Below, in pieces: positions 24,105 to 27,840 of a stretch of 27,840 nucleotides of DNA. The DNA is taken from NCBI GenBank assembly GCA_021795275.1, contig JAJYPO010000009.1:1-27840 (forward strand), given 5' to 3'. Position 1 is the first letter of the stretch. The number at the start of each line of letters is the position of its first letter. Origin of the DNA: Nitrospirota bacterium (GTDB lineage: Bacteria; Nitrospirota_A; Leptospirillia; Leptospirillales; Leptospirillaceae). The translations under genes were made by a program, and so were the position numbers. A model generated the notes under the pieces. The model saw nothing but the letters and a program-made list of their open reading frames with translations, had not been told where the DNA came from and did no database searches.

Positions 24105-25477
24105 GACTGTTCGCCAGGGATGGGGAAGTTGGATTGAGGGGACTCAAGAACGGAGGATTGTTTGTCCGGGGGGGCGGAGTCTTCTCTTTTTGCGTGGGGG
24201 TCCTGGGAGGGGAGCTCCGGAGAAAGTCCGTAGCAGCGGGAAATCCACTCCCAGGCCTCTTCCAGATTCGATGAGTTCCTTAGGGTCTGATAGGTCGGAT
24301 GAAGCATTTTGTTGACGAGGGACTGGGCCAGAATGATGACCTGTTTTCTGGCATCCTCTGGCAGATTGTCGAGGGTTCTGGAAAATCGGTCCAACTCGGA
24401 TTGCTGAAGCTTTTCGGTGTGGCGTCTGAGTGCCTGGATCAGGGGAACGGCCGAGCGTTCCGAACGCCACTTCTGGAACTGGGCAAGTTCCTGGCGGACA
24501 ATTTCCCGGGCGGCGTAGGACTCCATCTCCCGTTCCTTCTGATTGGACTCCACCACCGACTTCAGATCGTCGATGTTGTAGAGGAAAGTATTTGCGAGTC
24601 GGGAAATGTCCGGATCGATGTTGCGCGGGACGGCGATGTCGATCAGGAAGAGCGGCCGGTAGCCTCTGCGCTCCATGGCTTTTTCCATGATGGAAGCGGT
24701 GAGGAGGTAGGTGTCCGCTCCCGTCGAGCAGACCACCATGTCCGCGTCGGCCATGGCCCCTTCGAGTGTGGCCATGGATGCATAGGAGGCTTCGTATTCC
24801 GCAGCGAGGAGTTTGCCTTTTTCTGGATCCCGTGTCATCACGGTCAAAGAACGGACTCCCATTTTCTTCATGTGGCGGGCCGTCAGCTGAGCCATTTCCC
24901 CACCACCGAGAAGGAGAACGGATTTGTTCGACATGTCCTGGAAAATTTTCCGAGCCAGTTGGCAGGCGGCGTAGCTGATTGAAACAGGAAGGTGGCTGAT
25001 CGCCGTCTCAGAGCGAACCCGTTTTGCCGTGCTGACCGATCTTTGAAAAATCTGGCTCAGGTAAGGGCCGATAGTGTTTTCCTGGCGGCAGATTTCAAAA
25101 GCTTCCTTGACCTGTCCGGTGATCTGAGGTTCCCCGACAACCATGGAGTCGAGGCTGGCGGTCACTTCAAACAGGTGCTCGACTGCTTCGCTGTCCGTCT
25201 TATAGTAAAGATGGGGGCGGAGGGGGATCGATGCGAGAGCCGGATGGGTTTCTGCCAGGAAGCGGGTAAAGAATTCCGGATCAGGATGGATGTTGGATGT
25301 GATTGTTAGAATCTCGACACGATTGCAGGTCGAAAGGAGCAAACACTCAAGCACGTTTTCTTCGTGGAAAAGGAGCCGGACCGCCGGAGACAAATGGTCT
25401 TTCGGATAGGCGATTTTTTCTCTGACATCGACCGGAGCCGTCTTGTGGTTGACCCCTGCGAGGGTAATCTTGATCAT
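24098..25477 (-). CDS. hemA: Glutamyl-tRNA reductase
   Basis: HemA reduces glutamyl-tRNA to glutamate-1-semialdehyde with NADPH, the first committed step of tetrapyrrole synthesis in the C5 pathway. The product is 459 residues. The N-terminal G-V-N-H-K-T-A-P, the catalytic S-T-C-N-R-V-E with Cys51, G-E-P-Q-I-T-G-Q-V-K, the NADPH loop L-L-L-G-G-G-E-M-A and the I-D-I-A-V-P-R-N-I-D-P segment are all present. A C-terminal tail of about 50 residues after the dimerisation domain is polar and Ser/Pro-rich, beyond the usual end. It follows the HemX-like gene by 52 bases. Its partner hemL is not in the window. Confidence 0.96.
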   Translation of the reverse strand: MIKITLAGVNHKTAPVDVREKIAYPKDHLSPAVRLLFHEENVLECLLLSTCNRVEILTITSNIHPDPEFFTRFLAETHPALASIPLRPHLYYKTDSEAVEHLFEVTASLDSMVVGEPQITGQVKEAFEICRQENTIGPYLSQIFQRSVSTAKRVRSETAISHLPVSISYAACQLARKIFQDMSNKSVLLLGGGEMAQLTARHMKKMGVRSLTVMTRDPEKGKLLAAEYEASYASMATLEGAMADADMVVCSTGADTYLLTASIMEKAMERRGYRPLFLIDIAVPRNIDPDISRLANTFLYNIDDLKSVVESNQKEREMESYAAREIVRQELAQFQKWRSERSAVPLIQALRRHTEKLQQSELDRFSRTLDNLPEDARKQVIILAQSLVNKMLHPTYQTLRNSSNLEEAWEWISRCYGLSPELPSQDPHAKREDSAPPDKQSSVLESPQSNFPIPGEQSC

Positions 25478-25529
25478 TGTCTCACCTCCGCAGTCACCCG
25501 GTGCGCCTCCCGAGGCGGACAGAAACCGC

Positions 25530-26378
25530 CTACAGTAAGAAGTGCGATCCCTTAGAAAATACGGCCAGCGCGACCATTGTCGCCGCGAATATCAAAAAAC
25601 CCGAAATGGAGAGGTATGCGGCCTGCTTGCCCCGAAAACGTCGGCTCCACCGGAGAAGCACCGTCGCCGCATAGACGATCCAGACCAAAAAAGCCCCGAG
25701 AAAAGCCAATCTTCCCTGCGAAGCATGCGGAATGGTCGTCCCGAATTTTTTCCATGACCAGATCATGGCAAAAATAAGCCCGGTGGTCAAGAAAACAAAA
25801 CCGAGTCCGCTGAAGTTCGTGTTCAGTTGGTCAAGCGTCTCCAGGGACGGAATCCGGCTGAAAAAACGATTGAATATCTTTCGTCGCAAAAAAAAATCCA
25901 GAAGAAGATAAAGGAGCGCGACGATGAAGGAGAGGGCGGCGGATGCGAGCCCCAGGTCGATCAGGATGGTATGGAGGGAAAGGAGGAAGCCGATGGGAGC
26001 GGTTGTTGTAAAAAAAGGCGAGTGAAAGGAGATCCCGATGACCATGAGTGTAGAGAGGAAGGCGATGGCAAAAATGAAGAGGCCCAGGATCCTGGCCTTT
26101 TTCTGATGCTCCAGGTAGAGAAATGCGAGGACGAGGGACCAGGAGAAGAAAGAAAGTGCCTCCCTCAGGGAAAGAAGGGCGACATGGCCCTGGAAGCCGA
26201 ACCTGATGAAAAGGGCCAGCGATTGAAAGAGGACTCCCCCGACTCCCGCGGTGACCGGGGCCCAGGGAACACGCGTAGGACGGGGGAGAAGAATTTCCGA
26301 AAGGTAGAGGAGAAAAGCTCCCAGGTAAAAACCGCTGGACAATTCGAGGAGCAAAAGTTCGAGCGGTGAAATCTTCAC
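25530..26378 (-). CDS. HemX/CcsA-family cytochrome c assembly-like membrane protein
   Basis: A 282-residue integral membrane protein with eight predicted helices, of the cytochrome c assembly (CcsA/HemX) family. CcsA proteins export and handle heme and carry a tryptophan-rich W-W-D motif; here the matching part (GLIFAMIWSWKKFGTT) is only partly tryptophan-rich and lacks the W-G-x-Y-W-x-W-D-P core, so HemX is the better label. HemX is best known from hemAXCDBL-type operons, where it is thought to limit HemA levels. The GTG start at 26378 has AGGGAAACCAG just upstream. It is the first gene behind the hem promoter at 26535-26564 and lies directly before hemA, supporting a role in heme control. 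It could also serve cytochrome c maturation. Confidence 0.85.
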   Translation of the reverse strand: MKISPLELLLLELSSGFYLGAFLLYLSEILLPRPTRVPWAPVTAGVGGVLFQSLALFIRFGFQGHVALLSLREALSFFSWSLVLAFLYLEHQKKARILGLFIFAIAFLSTLMVIGISFHSPFFTTTAPIGFLLSLHTILIDLGLASAALSFIVALLYLLLDFFLRRKIFNRFFSRIPSLETLDQLNTNFSGLGFVFLTTGLIFAMIWSWKKFGTTIPHASQGRLAFLGAFLVWIVYAATVLLRWSRRFRGKQAAYLSISGFLIFAATMVALAVFSKGSHFLL

Positions 26379-26485
26379 CTGGTTTCCCTCCGGACAGGGA
26401 AGGACAATGTCCTGATTCCCGTCTCTGATCGTCCGGTTCCGGAGGTCGAATGTTGGAATTGGAGAAGCATGGAGGCCAATCGTTC

Positions 26486-26494
26486 TGATATGAT
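26486..26494 (+). promoter_or_regulatory. Possible extended -10 promoter of the ATP-grasp-like gene
   Basis: TGATATGAT matches an extended -10 element (TGA then TATGAT at 26489-26494). No clear -35 box is present. The leader to the TTG at 26630 would be about 130 bases and would cross the divergent hem promoter. Confidence 0.35.
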
Positions 26495-26534
26495 AACCGT
26501 AAGGTCTTGAGTCCCACTATTGATGCCGTTGTTC

Positions 26535-26564
26535 ATTCTATCACAGAGGCCGGGTCGGGGCCAA
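26535..26564 (-). promoter_or_regulatory. Predicted sigma-70 promoter of the hem cluster
   Basis: On the minus strand TTGGCC (26564-26559) and TAGAAT (26540-26535) are separated by 18 bases, and TGA just before the -10 box makes an extended element. The start near 26528 gives a leader of about 150 bases before the HemX-like GTG. No riboswitch fold was recognised in that leader. Confidence 0.6.
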
Positions 26565-26629
26565 AAAGCTAAAAGTGGTTGCCCCCTGTTTTCGTTTCCG
26601 AACATTCCCCCCACTCGCTGGAGGATGTC

Positions 26630-27840
26630 TTGCCGAGGAATTTTTTCTACACGCTGAAGGCTCAGGGACTTTTCGACAGACCCTTCAGAATCTCCCCTTT
26701 TCCCGTGTATCTGCCAGGGATCGATTCGGGTTTCCTGGAAAGCCTTGGCATTGCGCTTTTTTCCTTTTACCGGGGTCTGGATCAGGTTTACAGGGAATCC
26801 TCTCCTGTCCGTGATTTCGTGAGGAGCACTCTGGACAGGGGAAAACAGGCCGACCTTCTTGCTTTTGGGCTTGCAAAAAGGTTCCGCCAGGATCTTCCCC
26901 GCGTTCTCAGGCCTGATCTTTTGCTCACGCCGGATGGGCCGGTGCTTACGGAGATGGATTCGGTCCCCGGGGGTCCCGGCCTTCTGCTGGCTCTTTCGCG
27001 GATCTATCGGGACAGGGGACAAGGAGGCATGATCGGGGGACCGGAGGGGATCCTCGAAGGGTTTGCTGCCATGATCCGGGCCCAGGAGCCGGACCCTGCC
27101 CTGGGGATCGTTGTCTCGGACGAGTCTGAAGAATACAGGGGAGAAATGCGGCTTCTGGCCAGCAGTCTTTCCATGGCCCATTTCCCGGCCGTTTGCATTC
27201 ATCCTCGGGATTTGCATTTTGACGAAGACGGTCTTTTCGTTCATTCAAAAAACGGACCGATGAGGCTGAACATTCTTTACCGGTTTTTTGAGCTTTTCGA
27301 TCTTCCCAATATTCCCAAGGCAGAAATGATGCTTTATTTTGCCAAAGGGGGAAAGGTCAAGATCACCCCGCCCATCAAACCCTGGCTCGAGGAAAAAGCC
27401 GGGATGGCCCTTTGGCATCATCCCGAACTCCGTTCTTTCTGGATCCGTTCCATGTCTCCTGAGTCCGTCGAGCTTCTGGATCGACTCATTCCGCAAACAT
27501 GGATACTTGATCCGTCTCCGATCCCTTTTTCCGCCGCATTGACCCCACCGCTTCCCGTGGGAGACCGTTTCCTGAGAGACTTTTCAGGGCTTTCCGAGTT
27601 GACTCAGAAAGAGCGCCGATTCATTATTAAGCCATCCGGTTTTTCTCCTCTCGCATGGGGAAGCCGGGGGGTCGTTGTCGGACACGACCTTCCGGAGGAA
27701 TCCTGGCGTCAGGCGTTGCAGAATGCCTTCGCGTCCTTCAATACGGGACCTTACGTTCTGCAGCCCTTTCGGTCGACGCGCGTGCTTTCCCTTTCGGGAT
27801 TTGACTTTCTGTCGGAGGAGGTCGAGGAGGTTGTCAACCA
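26630..27840 (+). CDS. ATP-grasp-like protein, 3' end outside window
   Basis: An open frame of at least 403 codons runs to the window edge with no stop. It starts at a TTG with TGGAGG ending 5 bases upstream; a TTG at 26579 in the same frame has no ribosome site. The only stop upstream (TAA at 26570) bounds the frame. Recognisable parts are L-T-E-M-D-S-V-P-G-G-P-G-L near residues 106-118, and a basic glycine-rich loop I-I-K-P-S-G-F-S-P-L-A-W-G-S-R-G-V-V-V-G near 332-351. The latter resembles the ATP-binding lysine and loop of ATP-grasp ligases, so the protein may be a carboxylate-amine ligase of unknown substrate. The N-terminal 90 residues are hydrophobic and aromatic but without a clear helix. 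Family placement is inference; the coding call is firm. It is divergent from the hem genes. Confidence 0.8.
   Translation, partial: MPRNFFYTLKAQGLFDRPFRISPFPVYLPGIDSGFLESLGIALFSFYRGLDQVYRESSPVRDFVRSTLDRGKQADLLAFGLAKRFRQDLPRVLRPDLLLTPDGPVLTEMDSVPGGPGLLLALSRIYRDRGQGGMIGGPEGILEGFAAMIRAQEPDPALGIVVSDESEEYRGEMRLLASSLSMAHFPAVCIHPRDLHFDEDGLFVHSKNGPMRLNILYRFFELFDLPNIPKAEMMLYFAKGGKVKITPPIKPWLEEKAGMALWHHPELRSFWIRSMSPESVELLDRLIPQTWILDPSPIPFSAALTPPLPVGDRFLRDFSGLSELTQKERRFIIKPSGFSPLAWGSRGVVVGHDLPEESWRQALQNAFASFNTGPYVLQPFRSTRVLSLSGFDFLSEEVEEVVN

Noticed and set aside
1..27840. CRISPR array, insertion sequence, phage, toxin-antitoxin or restriction system
   Set aside because: I saw no spaced direct repeats, transposase, integrase, paired toxin genes or methylase motifs on either strand.

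Overview
The window is a densely coding bacterial chromosome segment of fairly high GC. It has housekeeping gene clusters, many GTG and TTG starts, and frequent 4 to 40 base gene overlaps. Gene content (c-type heme motif, Glu-tRNA route to heme, CobA-HemD fusion, ATP-grasp-like protein) suits a chemolithotrophic Gram-negative bacterium, possibly Nitrospirota such as Leptospirillum. That placement is inference; no rRNA or other decisive taxonomic marker is present.

Layout. (1) 1-3757, plus strand: purine cluster purB (5' end outside the window), purC, purS, then a membrane protein with a CxxCH heme-attachment motif. (2) 3834-5239, plus: plant-type asparaginase/isoaspartyl peptidase, a 57-residue zinc-ribbon protein, a terminator hairpin and tRNA-Arg(CCU). 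(3) 5240-8644: an AT-rich gap with a 41-residue membrane protein gene, then msrB-msrA and a Kch-like potassium channel, all minus. (4) 8766-9796, plus: a YvlD-type small membrane protein and a Crp/Fnr-family regulator. (5) 9809-17375, minus: ftsH-folP-cdaA-ybbR-glmM-comEC and a second small zinc-ribbon gene, read from a good promoter in front of ftsH. (6) 17490-26378, minus: hemX-like-hemA-hemC-cobA/hemD-hemB-ribF-tilS-hpt, read from a promoter near 26540. (7) 26630 to the end, plus: a long open frame that runs off the window and looks like an ATP-grasp-type protein.

The hem cluster encodes the steps from glutamyl-tRNA to uroporphyrinogen III plus one SUMT step toward siroheme or cobalamin, next to flavin synthesis, tRNA-Ile lysidine modification and purine salvage. 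The ftsH cluster joins membrane proteolysis, folate synthesis, cyclic di-AMP synthesis and the amino-sugar entry into peptidoglycan.

The least expected items are two paralogous zinc-ribbon micro-proteins about 4.8 kb apart on opposite strands, the heme-motif membrane protein in the purine cluster, and the open-ended ATP-grasp-like gene. No CRISPR array, insertion sequence, phage or restriction system was seen.
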